This document shows, piece by piece, positions 56,001-64,000 of a stretch of DNA of 64,000 nt (positions are counted from its first letter, which is position 1; each line of letters opens with the position of its first letter). The notes beneath the pieces were generated by a model. That model was given only the letters and a program-made list of their open reading frames with translations, had not been told where the DNA came from and made no database searches. The translations under genes were made by a program, and so were the position numbers. This DNA comes from Manduca sexta (lineage: Eukaryota; Arthropoda; Insecta; Lepidoptera; Sphingidae), in assembly GCF_014839805.1 (NCBI RefSeq), contig NC_051131.1, forward strand, positions 5,258,913 to 5,322,912. The letters are read 5' to 3'.

Positions 56001-59000
56001 GCGCGTGGAATATAAAACATATCTCGCGTTTAGTATGCGCGGACCGTTCTAGCCACCTTTGTTTGGGCAGGAAATGTCCAAGCTACTGCCGAAATTACTT
56101 AGGAGTGTTTCGTTACTTAAACATATTTTTGACGAAAGAATATCACCCGAATCTAAAGCAAAAACAAAACGTACTTGAGCGTTCGCCGACAAATCGTTCA
56201 TGAAATGTATACGAATTTGCATCGTCTGATTTTAGACGGCCTCGTCGCTACATCATTTTTGTTTATACGTGTCGTCGAAACGAGACTAAGGATTGAATTG
56301 TTTTGTTTCAGGTCGAGAAGAATTATCACCGGCCTCAAGTATAAATGGATGTAGTACTGATGGGGAACCAAGACGACAGAAGAAAGGGCCAGCGCCGCGC
56401 CAGCAGGAGGAACTGTGCCTTGTTTGCGGCGACAGGGCTTCGGGATATCACTATAACGCGCTTACGTGCGAAGGATGTAAAGGTAACCGAAATCGCCATA
56501 TTACACCATCTATTGTGCCTTAAAATTTGTAGACACGCGAAAAACAAAACTCATGTCACTCGACAATTAAAATGCTGCGGAGAGCGATTGCGGAGATACA
56601 TTATTCGTAGAAAATGTGCAAAGATAAAGCTTTGCCCAAACATTTGCTGATAAAATGAAGAATTTCGCACGTTATTAACCTAGAATGTTAGTCATACGGC
56701 CCTTGCTAATCGGCCACAAGCGTGCCAACTCGAAATTGAACTGGCGCTTTGTTTGTCAGATTATGTTGCGTGTGCCGTGTACAGCGCGACCACGCTGCAT
56801 TCGTTAGCCGAGACACCACGTCACAATGGATGTCTGCTGAGCGTCTACTCCTTGATTCATGACGCTTATCACATCTCGGCCAAGCCTCGTTGTCCTCATT
56901 ATAAAAATAATGCGAACTTAATACATTTTGGAATGAACAGCGGTTACTGCGTGACATCAACCCTCACCTCGTATATTAATTACTTCCAATTCGATCCATT
57001 TGTGCACCGTGTGTTGTTTGTTTTGTAATAAAAATCGACATTCGTTCCTACATAAATAGCTTCGCTGTCAATGACACACGCCTTTCAGGCAACCTTTGCG
57101 TTCATGACTACATTATCTTATCGTATAAAAACTGGTTGTGTAAACTATATTTTTTATTCATTAGTCCAGATTGTAAACTGATAATAAAATTCAATTAATA
57201 AAACCTTAACCTAGCGTAATTTGGATAATATTATTAATTTCAATTATTAAGAAAATCTTAATAACATCCATAGTTATTATTAGGGTTACTGAACAACCTA
57301 CGACGTTCAAATTCACAAAGATTTTGCATATATAGAGTTTCCGTACAGAAATAATGTTTCTACATTGCAATCATTTACGTCGTTTACAGGGTTCTTCAGG
57401 CGGAGTGTGACCAAGAATGCGGTATATATTTGTAAATTTGGACACGCCTGCGAGATGGACATGTACATGAGGAGAAAATGCCAAGAGTGTCGGTTGAAGA
57501 AATGCCTCGCGGTGGGCATGAGGCCCGAGTGCGTCGTCCCAGAGTCCACGTGCAAGAACAAAAGAAGAGAAAAGGAAGCACAGAGAGAAAAAGACAAACT
57601 GCCAGTCAGTACGACGACAGTGGACGATCATATGCCTGCCATAATGCAATGTGACCCTCCGCCCCCAGAGGCGGCAAGGATTGTAAGTTCATCATAGAGT
57701 TGCTTCATTATGTTACATGTAGTTTACTAATATTAGTCTTAAATTATCTACTGTTACCAACATCATATCTAACTCTTATTGTATGTCATTAAATATGTCA
57801 TTATTAAATAAGTGGATCGCAATAAGCTTAACACGTTATAGTCGTTTCGTTTATGAAGCGAGTTAATAATGCCATGGTTTCGTACGTGAAGCTGGAATGT
57901 TTGCAGCACGAAGTGGTCCCGAGGTTCCTAACGGAGAAGCTAATGGAGCAGAACAGACTGAAGAATGTGACGCCGCTGTCGGCGAACCAGAAGTCCCTGA
58001 TCGCGAGGCTCGTGTGGTACCAGGAGGGGTACGAGCAGCCGTCGGAGGAAGATCTCAAGAGAGTTACACAGGTAGAATTATTTAGAAAAGTATTTTTCAA
58101 AATAAAGCGTTAGCTGGTCCTTCATATTTCGCTTCCTAACTCGTTACCTTCGTAAATTGGCAAATAGGTACTGCAAATATATGAGTATATGTATCGGCTT
58201 TTGTTTTAAAAAATGTCGAACCTCTCCACTTATGTAAAGTCCTTTACATGAAGTTCAACGGAAGATAAATCGCCGATACTTTTATTAAAACACCGATCAA
58301 GCTAATCTCAATTGTTAATGCTGAACAGAAACGGCAATACCTATCTGTACGTCCTATCGCTAAGGAAATACACATACCTCCTAGTAAATTATTCATGTGC
58401 ATTGTAAATGAAGCCTAAAAAGCAATTATACCCACATGACCATTGCTACTTGTGGATAAGTTGATATTACTACCTTTAGTGTACGTTCCGTTGTACCATA
58501 GGATATTTACACTGTATCAAATTTAGAAATGAGGCCTAAATCAACTCCTTAAGAGTGGCGTCTTTACACCTGCCGTGTTATGCGATCTATTTCTGTCTGA
58601 GGCACGGCAGGTGGTGTACCTTGCCACGTCGGACACAAATCACACTAGATTATTATTCCAGGCGCATACTTCGTTCAAGATATTTCCTTTTAACGTTCAC
58701 GAGGTGTGCCGCTTGCCTTAATCCTCTTTGGAGAATATTAATCGTACCAACGGAACATAGAGTGCAAATTCTATCTAGTTAATGTAACTAAGACTGGCTT
58801 GTAAACTATTAAACAATTAACATTTTCGTGGAAATGTCGGTCCGACAAGTATTGCATGGTAACGAGGTTGAATATTCGGGTATATTACGAGATTTACTGA
58901 CGATACTTATTATCATTAACGTCACAAGTATGCAATAAATTTCAGTAATGACATTGAATTTTTATAGAGTTTCGAAATTCAACTGTAATACACTCTAATT

Positions 59001-62000
59001 TTTAAATTACTTATTTATAGCATTAAGTAAACCATTTATTTTTATTGATTTAACGAAAGCCTTCACTTCCTTCCAGACATGGCAGTTAGAAGAAGAAGAA
59101 GAGGAGGAAACTGACATGCCCTTCCGTCAGATCACAGAGATGACGATCTTAACAGTGCAGCTTATTGTAGAATTCGCAAAGGGACTACCAGGATTCTCCA
59201 AGATATCTCAGTCCGATCAAATTACATTATTAAAGGTAAGTTTTCCACTCAATCGATTTATGCGTGTGGCCAGTAACCTGTTTAGAATTTGTAGTCACTA
59301 ACCACCTTCCTAACTTGTTGTCATTGGATTAATATGGGGGGTCTTGAAATATAACAAAGGCAAACAAACTCGGAAAGATTGCTAATTTTAGTGGCGAGAG
59401 CAATACATTGAATCGGGAGGATAAATAATAAGTGTGGGAAATGTACGTAATTGTTTATAGTTTAGAAGTCAAATTTTGTAGCCGTTAAGTGTGGACCATA
59501 GATCAGTGCAGAAGGGTCCATAGAGCCCCCATTCCTACCGGCTTCCTTTTCGTTATTTATACATATAAAATCAAATTGTCTTTCAACGACTTGCGGACTG
59601 TATTATGCATATTAGTACTAAATGTTATGTTGGGTTCCCTTTCGGAAATTTCACGTTTCACCACTGATAGAGATGTAAGATGTGCAGTTCCAACTCCTTA
59701 GTCATCCCGAAGTCAGTCATAATATCTACTATCAACTAACATACTGTATGTGTATTTGTATCATTTGAACTAACTTTTTTAACATCAAATATTTTAAGCA
59801 GAACGAAATACAGCTCCATTTGGAGTTCTTGTTTAACGTTCTGGCTGGCGTTACTGTTTATGGGCATCGTGGCGTTTACCATCGAGCAATCGTTTTACTT
59901 GTCTCGTTTTTCAATTTAATAAATAAGCAAAGTTCTGCTGTGAACCGTACTGCCTAAAAATAAATGAGTAATAAATAAAACATTTGTCTCAATAAACGTA
60001 CGATCAAAGCATCTTTGATACATAATCCGATTTGATTTGTATTCAACTTTGCTTCACAAGAAATATTCTGAAAAACATCAATAACACCTTAAAAGTAGAT
60101 TGGTGTTTGTGCCAACGTTTTGCGTCATGTGATCTCTATGTGGCTACATTGTAAACACGAGTATAATATAAATAGGTACGACTTATACTTTGTTGGATGT
60201 TTTTTATCCTGGTACAATAAATGTATAGACTTAACGGTACATTATTACTAGGCGTAAATCTACAGGTCCAGTTGTTCACACTACAATATATTTTATGGCG
60301 TCATTAGCCTAAGTGTTAGGACTATGTTAGAACAGTGTGGTAAAATAGAAAACTAGCTTAAAAACTACTATAAACAATGAAAAACACTTCATATCATACG
60401 GGTAAATGAGAAATAAGTACAACGCGACATCTATTTTGCTATTTGTGTTATTATTTTATGTGAACGCTTTTGTCTAAGGCTCCTCCCGCGTGTTACTTTT
60501 TCCGGAGTAAATATTTTCCCCAGATAAAAAGTTGCCTATAGCACTCAGGTGTTATATATAATAGCTTCCTATTAGTGAACAAGATTTTGAAATCGGTTTA
60601 TATTTTTCTGAGATAAGCGCGTTCACACAAACTCTCAGATTTATATATTAGTATAGATTAAGGATCGTTTTGAAGTTGCATAGAGTAGCTAGATCTTAGA
60701 CTGATGTTTGTGATTCCAATAATTGTTGACTTAATTGCTATATAGTGATTTCGCCCTAGAGGTAAAAACACATGGCGGCCCTCGTACTAGCGAATGTCGA
60801 ATGCAAGTTCGTTATTACAAATATATTTGTACTAAACTCTAATAATTCGAGTCCTGTAGGATAGAGAGACTGACATTAGACCAGAGCAAACTAATAACCT
60901 GGTTCTGTTATATTCCAGGCGTCATCAAGCGAAGTGATGATGCTGCGAGTGGCGCGACGGTACGACGCGGCGACGGACAGCGTGTTGTTCGCGAACAACC
61001 AGGCGTACACGCGCGACAATTACCGCAAGGCGGGCATGTCCTACGTCATCGAGGACCTGCTGCACTTCTGTCGGTGTATGTACTCCATGAGCATGGACAA
61101 TGTGCACTACGCGCTGCTCACCGCCATCGTTATATTCTCAGGTGAATATCATATCTTTATTTCGTGCAGCTTTGAGATTCTTTGGGCTTGCGTGCTGGGT
61201 CGGGTCTGACTTACTAAGGATTAAGTCCAGATATCGAATTGATTACGAATTGTCTTTTTAATGGGCGAGTGCGAAGAATGACATGGAGAAATTTATTGAT
61301 GAAAGAAGTAGAGTAACATCGGCTACATGCTGGGTGAACACCATTGAACAGCTACACAGTCTTAGAGATGACATATCCAACTTGACCTTTAAACAGGAGT
61401 GATGAGAATTGGACACAGAGGATTTATTGAATCAACAGCAAATATATTACAATATTTTTCTGTGTAAGAATGTTATCTATTGAATTAGTTTATTAGTACG
61501 CGCCTTACAATCTACTTAGTTTGTGAAGAGTCGGAGCGTGTGGGTCGGTTGCAATGCAGAATCCGTATTTTACGGACCGTGTTGCAAATACACGATATCA
61601 GACGCTGAATCGTACTTTGTTGCACATGGTCTGGTCACTCGTAGCTCACAAATAGCAAAAACTTGTATTTGATGAGATTTGTTTTTATTTCCAGACCGGC
61701 CAGGCCTCGAGCAACCCCTTTTAGTGGAGGAAATCCAGAGATACTACTTGAAGACGCTGCGGGTTTACATTTTAAATCAGCACAGCGCGTCGCCTCGCTG
61801 CGCCGTGCTGTTCGGCAAGATCCTCGGCGTGCTGACGGAACTGCGCACGCTCGGCACGCAGAACTCCAACATGTGCATCTCGCTGAAGCTGAAGAACAGG
61901 AAACTTCCGCCATTCCTCGAGGAGATCTGGGACGTGGCCGAAGTGTCGACGACGCAGCCGACGCCGGGGGTGGCGGCGCAGGTGACCCCCATCGTGGTGG

Positions 62001-62020
62001 ACAACCCCGCGGCGCTCTAG
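34762..62020 (+). CDS. EcR: Ecdysone receptor, isoform B1 (whole spliced coding region, 7 segments)
   Basis: Nuclear receptor NR1H1. With USP it binds 20-hydroxyecdysone and activates ecdysone-response genes in the nucleus. Segments: 34762-35095, 56312-56482, 57390-57682, 57907-58071, 59077-59235, 60919-61141, 61695-62020. They total 1671 nt, which is 556 codons plus TAG. All junctions are GT-AG and all phases agree (1,1,0,0,0,1). Domain order (residues): B1 A/B domain 1-112; DNA-binding domain about 147-212 with zinc ligands C147, C150, C164, C167 and C183, C189, C199, C202; hinge about 213-285; ligand-binding domain about 286-530 with the signature [10 protein letters not shown] at 354-363; AF-2 core PFLEEIWDV at 521-529. 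The start was chosen at MRRRWSNNG because Drosophila EcR-B1 begins MKRRWSNNG. An in-frame ATG at 34645 would add 39 residues (595 aa). From memory the sequence matches Manduca sexta EcR. Confidence 0.97.
34984..35013 (+). repeat. EcR: CAG/CAA trinucleotide repeat (ten glutamines)
   Basis: Ten CAG/CAA codons in the B1 exon, with mixed codons that would limit slippage. Polyglutamine is common in activation domains. Confidence 0.85.
39893..39932 (+). repeat. Short moth repeat motif, diverged remnant
   Basis: GACGGTGGTCACTGGTTACT then ACCTCAGTGGATC. A weak third member of the motif at 1880 and 17467. Confidence 0.25.
42820..42965. other. GC-rich island in EcR intron 1
   Basis: A CpG-rich stretch including repeated CGGT units (TCGGTCGGTCGG). 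A 70-codon minus-strand frame here has no family resemblance. Confidence 0.25.
46680..46830. other. GC-rich island in EcR intron 1 with a short ORF
   Basis: CpG-dense patch. A + strand ATG at 46743 with G at -3 opens a 37-codon frame ([19 protein letters not shown]..., ending WVQSI). It is not recognised as an EcR N-terminus. Confidence 0.25.
51480..51492. promoter_or_regulatory. EcRE-like imperfect palindrome
   Basis: AGTTCAATGCAGT differs at two positions from the core of the Drosophila hsp27 ecdysone response element (GGTTCAATGCACT, from memory). A site of this quality can occur by chance in 64 kb. Confidence 0.2.
52695..52815. other. GC-rich island with 11-bp inverted repeat in EcR intron 1
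   Basis: A compact GC-rich segment. TCAGGCGGATG at 52744-52754 and its exact reverse complement at 52790-52800 could form a stem with a 35-nt loop. Confidence 0.3.
53930..54140. other. GC-rich island 2.2 kb upstream of the first common EcR exon
   Basis: The densest island in intron 1. It includes GGGAGAGGGGCGGAGGGGGG and a donor-like AAG|GTGAGG at 53975 on the + strand. The frames open on both strands are arginine- and serine-rich and unrecognised. The position would suit an alternative promoter feeding the common exons, but no coding start in the right phase was established. Confidence 0.3.
56312..56482 (+). CDS. EcR: EcR common exon 2 (zinc finger 1 of the DNA-binding domain)
   Basis: The acceptor TTTTGTTTCAG ends at 56311. 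The exon is 171 nt, phase 1 to phase 1, and completes G112 then encodes residues 113-168 plus the first base of G169. It starts [18 protein letters not shown], the point where all EcR isoforms converge, followed by the basic stretch [10 protein letters not shown] and the first zinc finger (C147, C150, C164, C167). The P-box CEGCKG, which sets half-site recognition, sits at the 3' edge. The donor is AAAG|GTAACC. Splitting the DNA-binding domain just after the P-box is the usual nuclear-receptor intron position. Confidence 0.97.
56483..57389 (+). other. EcR: EcR intron 2 (907 bp), splits the DNA-binding domain
   Basis: The donor is GTAACC and the acceptor TTTACAG, phase 1. Several open frames of 80-100 codons cross the intron, but none resembles a known protein. 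I see nothing else in it. Confidence 0.9.
57390..57682 (+). CDS. EcR: EcR common exon 3 (zinc finger 2, C-terminal extension, hinge)
   Basis: The acceptor TTTACAG ends at 57389. The exon is 293 nt and encodes residues 170-266, starting [14 protein letters not shown]. The second finger has ligands C183, C189, C199 and C202, with D-box KFGHA used for dimerisation with USP. After [16 protein letters not shown] comes a highly basic hinge (residues about 229-243, [15 protein letters not shown]), which probably contributes to the nuclear localisation signal and to DNA backbone contacts. Then follow [13 protein letters not shown] and [10 protein letters not shown]. The donor is ATT|GTAAGT, close to consensus. 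The hinge differs from my recollection of Bombyx ([10 protein letters not shown] here against NQCAMKRKEK there), which supports a sphingid rather than a bombycid source. Confidence 0.97.
57907..58071 (+). CDS. EcR: EcR common exon 4 (start of ligand-binding domain)
   Basis: The exon is 165 nt, phase 0 to phase 0, encoding residues 267-321. It begins [20 protein letters not shown] and continues with [23 protein letters not shown], which forms helix 1 and the helix 1-2 region of the EcR ligand-binding domain. The acceptor is TTTGCAG at 57906 and the donor is ACACAG|GTAGAA. The preceding intron is only 224 bp, the smallest in the gene. The intronic bases just upstream are also open in this frame, but they add residues not found in EcR proteins. 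Confidence 0.97.
58072..59076 (+). other. EcR: EcR intron 4 (1005 bp)
   Basis: The donor is GTAGAA and the acceptor CCTTCCAG after a pyrimidine tract, phase 0. Intron 3 (57683-57906, 224 bp) precedes exon 4 and is equally featureless. No gene or clear repeat is seen. Confidence 0.9.
59077..59235 (+). CDS. EcR: EcR common exon 5 (helix 3 signature of ligand-binding domain)
   Basis: The exon is 159 nt, phase 0 to phase 0, encoding residues 322-374. It begins TWQL, then seven consecutive glutamates (GAA/GAG), then [22 protein letters not shown] and the nuclear-receptor signature [10 protein letters not shown] followed by QSDQITLLK. Helix 3, loop 3-4 and helix 4 form part of the ecdysteroid pocket and the coactivator groove. 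The acceptor CCTTCCAG follows a pyrimidine tract; the donor is AAG|GTAAGT. The seven-glutamate run is more acidic and more uniform than the mixed D/E/S stretch I recall at this place in Bombyx. Confidence 0.97.
59236..60918 (+). other. EcR: EcR intron 5 (1683 bp)
   Basis: The donor is GTAAGT and the acceptor TATTCCAG, phase 0. It holds a retroelement-like fragment near its 3' end (60476-60659). Nothing else is recognised. Confidence 0.9.
60476..60659 (+). mobile_element. Lepidopteran interspersed repeat, RTE-like fragment in EcR intron 5
   Basis: It contains CTCCTCCCGCGTGTTACTTT, CCCCAGATAAAAAGTTGCCT, ATAGCTTCCTATTAGTGAAC, AAGATTTTGAAATCGGTTTA, CTGAGATAAGCGCGTTCACA and the terminal ATATATTAGTATAGATTA. 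These are in the same order as the 12152 copy, ending 260 bp before exon 6. Confidence 0.55.
60919..61141 (+). CDS. EcR: EcR common exon 6 (central ligand-binding domain)
   Basis: The exon is 223 nt, phase 0 to phase 1, encoding residues 375-448 and the first base of D449. It contains [16 protein letters not shown], the pocket segment [20 protein letters not shown] and [16 protein letters not shown], then [12 protein letters not shown] (helices 5 to 8, including the beta-hairpin that contacts the steroid). The acceptor is TATTCCAG and the donor is TCAG|GTGAAT. GC-rich third positions contrast sharply with the AT-rich flanking introns. Confidence 0.97.
61142..61694 (+). other. EcR: EcR intron 6 (553 bp)
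   Basis: The donor is GTGAAT and the acceptor TTATTTCCAG, phase 1. No internal feature is recognised. Confidence 0.9.
61695..62020 (+). CDS. EcR: EcR common exon 7 (C-terminal ligand-binding domain, AF-2, stop)
   Basis: The exon completes D449 and encodes residues 450-556, ending with TAG at 62018-62020. It reads [21 protein letters not shown], then helices 9-11 ([21 protein letters not shown]) and the AF-2 activation helix PFLEEIWDV, which closes over bound hormone and recruits coactivators. The short F domain ends VDNPAAL. The acceptor is TTATTTCCAG at 61694. Third codon positions are strongly G/C, and the bias continues into the 3' UTR, which creates a long spurious overlapping open frame. 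Confidence 0.97.
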
Positions 62021-62029
62021 CTGGCGCGC

Positions 62030-62100
62030 CGGCGCCGCGCCCCGCCGCCCCCGCCGCCGCCGCTCCCCGCGCCGCCGCCGCGCGCCCCCGCGGCCTGCGC
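62030..62100. repeat. GC-rich simple repeat (CCG)n-like
   Basis: An imperfect run of CCG/GCC/CGC units directly after the EcR stop codon. It keeps several frames open and accounts for the long spurious overlapping ORF at 61663-62103. Confidence 0.6.
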
Positions 62101-63339
62101 TGAGTGCGGGACCCGCCCCGAGGAGAGAACGCTCATAGACTGGCTAGTTTTAGTGAAGTGCACGGACGCGATCGTGGGACCGCATCGACGCGTCCGTGAG
62201 GACAGTGCAAATATTACCGCTAGGGCCGGTTCGTACGTGTCCGGTGACCGACGACGATGATGCGCGTGAGATTAGTGAATATATGTGTTGTTGAACGTTT
62301 GGAGAGTATATTTAGTGTTGATCGTCGGGAGCGCCGCGGCCGGCGCGTGTCGGCGAGCTGTCCGCCGCGCGCCGGCCGCGGCGACTCCGCGTTTTTTTCG
62401 TTTGCGACCGGAAACCGAGTCGGTCACTCGGATACGCCCGTATGATAAGACTTCTTTCGATAAATAAGTTCACCTGTATTGCGCGTACATACGAGAATTA
62501 TAAAGAAAAAAAGTAATATATGAAGAGATGTTTCTATTGGGTGAAAAGTTTAAACTTATGTTTATTTACCAAAATTAACTATACGTTGATCGACCTTTTG
62601 ACTATAATATTGTGCTGGGTCGTTGGCAGCGGCCGACGAACGCGCGCCGACCATATTTGTTTATATATAGTTTATGTGAGACGTTATCGTGTCGTGTCCA
62701 CTTAGTTCCGATTCATGTTCCACCATCCAGTGCCCGTGTCCTCGACTAGACGAATAATTATAATTTATTATTGCTGTGATTACATTTATAACATGTTGAA
62801 TTACCTATCGTAGGAAGATATAAGTGCGTCTTATTAATTTAATGACATTTGTCGTCGGTAGCTTTTGCAGACATACTCGTTTCCAGTTGTAGTTGTTTCA
62901 GTGAACATGGACACACGAGCACTTGTACTGGTCACACTCGATCGTAACGTTACATATTGACAGTCCGCTGCAGCCACTGCGGCGCCCAAGGTCTGGTTTA
63001 CATTCGCTCGAATAGTTTATGATGTTCACTTTCAACCATTCAAGTACTGAAAGGCCAAATAATGTAACAATTTGTGCAATTTAATATTATTTTCCATAAG
63101 TATAAATATCTTAGAACACATAAAACTGTAACACATTTTATTCTACATTGGAGGCAGGTTTGGGAGTAGCGAGCGGTTGAAAAAGTATCCTTAACGTAGC
63201 GGTTATAGAGGCGTGGATGCGCCTGGGCAGCTGCTTGTAGATTTCTAGTAGTAATAGCTCGCAATGGCAACGTGGGCTCCCACATTCAAATACATTTCTA
63301 AGTACAAAAGGCAGCTAGTTGTTTTTTAATGTTATGTAA

Positions 63340-63345
63340 AATAAA
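63340..63345 (+). terminator. Candidate EcR polyadenylation signal AATAAA
   Basis: It is the only canonical AATAAA on the + strand that I find in the 2 kb after the stop codon, 1.3 kb downstream of it. No GT-rich element is clear, and other sites outside the window are possible. Confidence 0.3.
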
Positions 63346-63818
63346 CAGAATGTTAAAGTTTCTATATGTATTTGGCCGAGCTTACTCTATGGGAACAATG
63401 TTGATAGTATAGGCGAAGAATAGTTCGGCGTCCAGCGACGTGACAGCGTCGGTACACCCAAACCTGCGCTCGCATACTGCGTGGAATTTGTACAATCGTC
63501 ATTAAGTAACGTGAAAATATTGTATAGTGTATCTATTGTAATACTAAAATGCATGTTCAACATATTGCGACATACTGCCGGAAAGTACGATTTACATACG
63601 AAATGCCTTATTTCGCGTTACCTGTATTGTGTACCTACATTGTTGGTGAGTGGAAAAATCATAGTATATAGAACTTAAAATTAATCGATCTCAATTACCG
63701 GTAAGCGTTGTTAAACCGTACGTTAAGCGTGTTTCCGTTCGTGGCATCATTCTCATTCGACGACGCTCCACCTCGCTCGACGGTGTCCGTCTCGAAGCTT
63801 CCTCACAATGTGTCCGTT

Positions 63819-63836
63819 ACACACACACACACACAC
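63819..63836. repeat. (AC)9 microsatellite
   Basis: Nine uninterrupted AC units in the presumed EcR 3' UTR or flank. Confidence 0.8.
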
Positions 63837-64000
63837 TACCGTAGTGCTATCATCTCGTATCCTCACTGTCAGTGTCACCGCTCGCGACATTTCACCACAT
63901 TATGCGGTTAAGTAATAATAGTAAGTGTCTGTTTGGTGCATGTTGAATGTGTCTTCTTTACATGCCATTAGGAGTGTTGTGTATATTTACATTACGAGTA

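Larger units (their letters stand above)
35096..56311 (+). other. EcR: EcR intron 1 of the B1 transcript (21.2 kb)
   Basis: The donor is CAG|GTTAGC and the acceptor TTTTGTTTCAG|GT. The body is AT-rich and has no recognised exon. It contains GC-rich islands at about 42.8, 46.7, 52.7 and 54.0 kb, a short repeat motif at 39.9 kb and an EcRE-like site at 51480. Large first introns of EcR genes commonly carry enhancers, but none can be assigned from sequence alone. Confidence 0.85.
62021..64000 (+). other. EcR: EcR 3' UTR (and possibly flank)
   Basis: No coding gene is seen after the stop. Bases 62021-62110 are a run of GCC/CCG repeats, and GC-rich sequence recurs at 62320-62400. The remainder is mixed to AT-rich. 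An AATAAA lies at 63340-63345, and a CA microsatellite at 63819-63836. EcR mRNAs usually have long 3' UTRs, so the end may lie beyond the window. Confidence 0.6.

Noticed and set aside
56345..56650. 101-codon + strand ORF across exon 2
   Set aside because: Wrong frame relative to the zinc finger and reads into intron 2; a shadow of EcR.
57853..57906. In-frame extension of EcR exon 4 into intron 3 (starts [11 protein letters not shown])
   Set aside because: The conserved EcR sequence passes directly from EAARI to HEVVPRF. The CAG at 57904-57906 is the acceptor, so the extra residues are intronic.
61663..62103. 146-codon + strand ORF overlapping the last EcR exon
   Set aside because: It is a different frame from EcR, alanine/proline/arginine-rich, and begins in the intron. 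It is kept open only by the GC-rich exon and the CCG repeat.
1..64000. CRISPR arrays, operons, bacterial promoters or rRNA genes
   Set aside because: The DNA is eukaryotic, with GT-AG introns and insect gene structure. No regularly spaced repeats or rRNA sequence seen.

Overview
The window is insect nuclear DNA, almost certainly from a hawkmoth (Lepidoptera: Sphingidae). It carries most of one gene, the ecdysone receptor EcR, on the + strand. Seven coding segments join in frame into a 556-residue protein when translation starts at 34762. From memory, that sequence and length agree with the published Manduca sexta EcR-B1 protein, down to the CN-A-P plus ten-glutamine tract, the seven-glutamate run in the ligand-domain linker and the VDNPAAL C-terminus. 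M. sexta or a very close relative is therefore the best identification. No database search was possible.

Layout: (1) Bases 1 to about 34190 are AT-rich DNA with no recognisable protein-coding gene. They hold repeat remnants, two perfect hairpins and a few isolated GC-rich islands. In Drosophila the EcR-A promoter lies upstream of EcR-B1, so this is probably intron or regulatory DNA of the A transcript, whose own first exon is not seen here. (2) A GC-rich, CpG-dense promoter and leader at about 34190-34761 contains a perfect CRE palindrome and two short upstream ORFs. It is followed by the B1-specific exon, which ends at 35095. (3) A 21.2-kb intron (35096-56311) has several GC-rich islands and repeats but no recognised exon. 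(4) The common exons follow: 56312-56482 (zinc finger 1), 57390-57682 (zinc finger 2 and hinge), 57907-58071, 59077-59235, 60919-61141 and 61695-62020 (ligand-binding domain and AF-2). (5) The 3' UTR starts at 62021 with a very GC-rich stretch. One AATAAA lies at 63340, and the true end may be beyond the window.

EcR works as a heterodimer with Ultraspiracle (USP/RXR). The complex binds 20-hydroxyecdysone and switches on the early genes of moulting and metamorphosis. No other gene in the window can be supported. The remaining open frames are short, lack family resemblance, or are shadows of EcR exons or GC-rich islands. The most interesting unexplained items are the B1 leader (a probably conserved N-terminal extension that lacks an upstream ATG, plus competing uORFs), the 37-bp perfect palindrome bounded by TTAA, the 21-bp perfect hairpin near 7.1 kb, and the isolated GC-rich islands, which could be alternative promoters.
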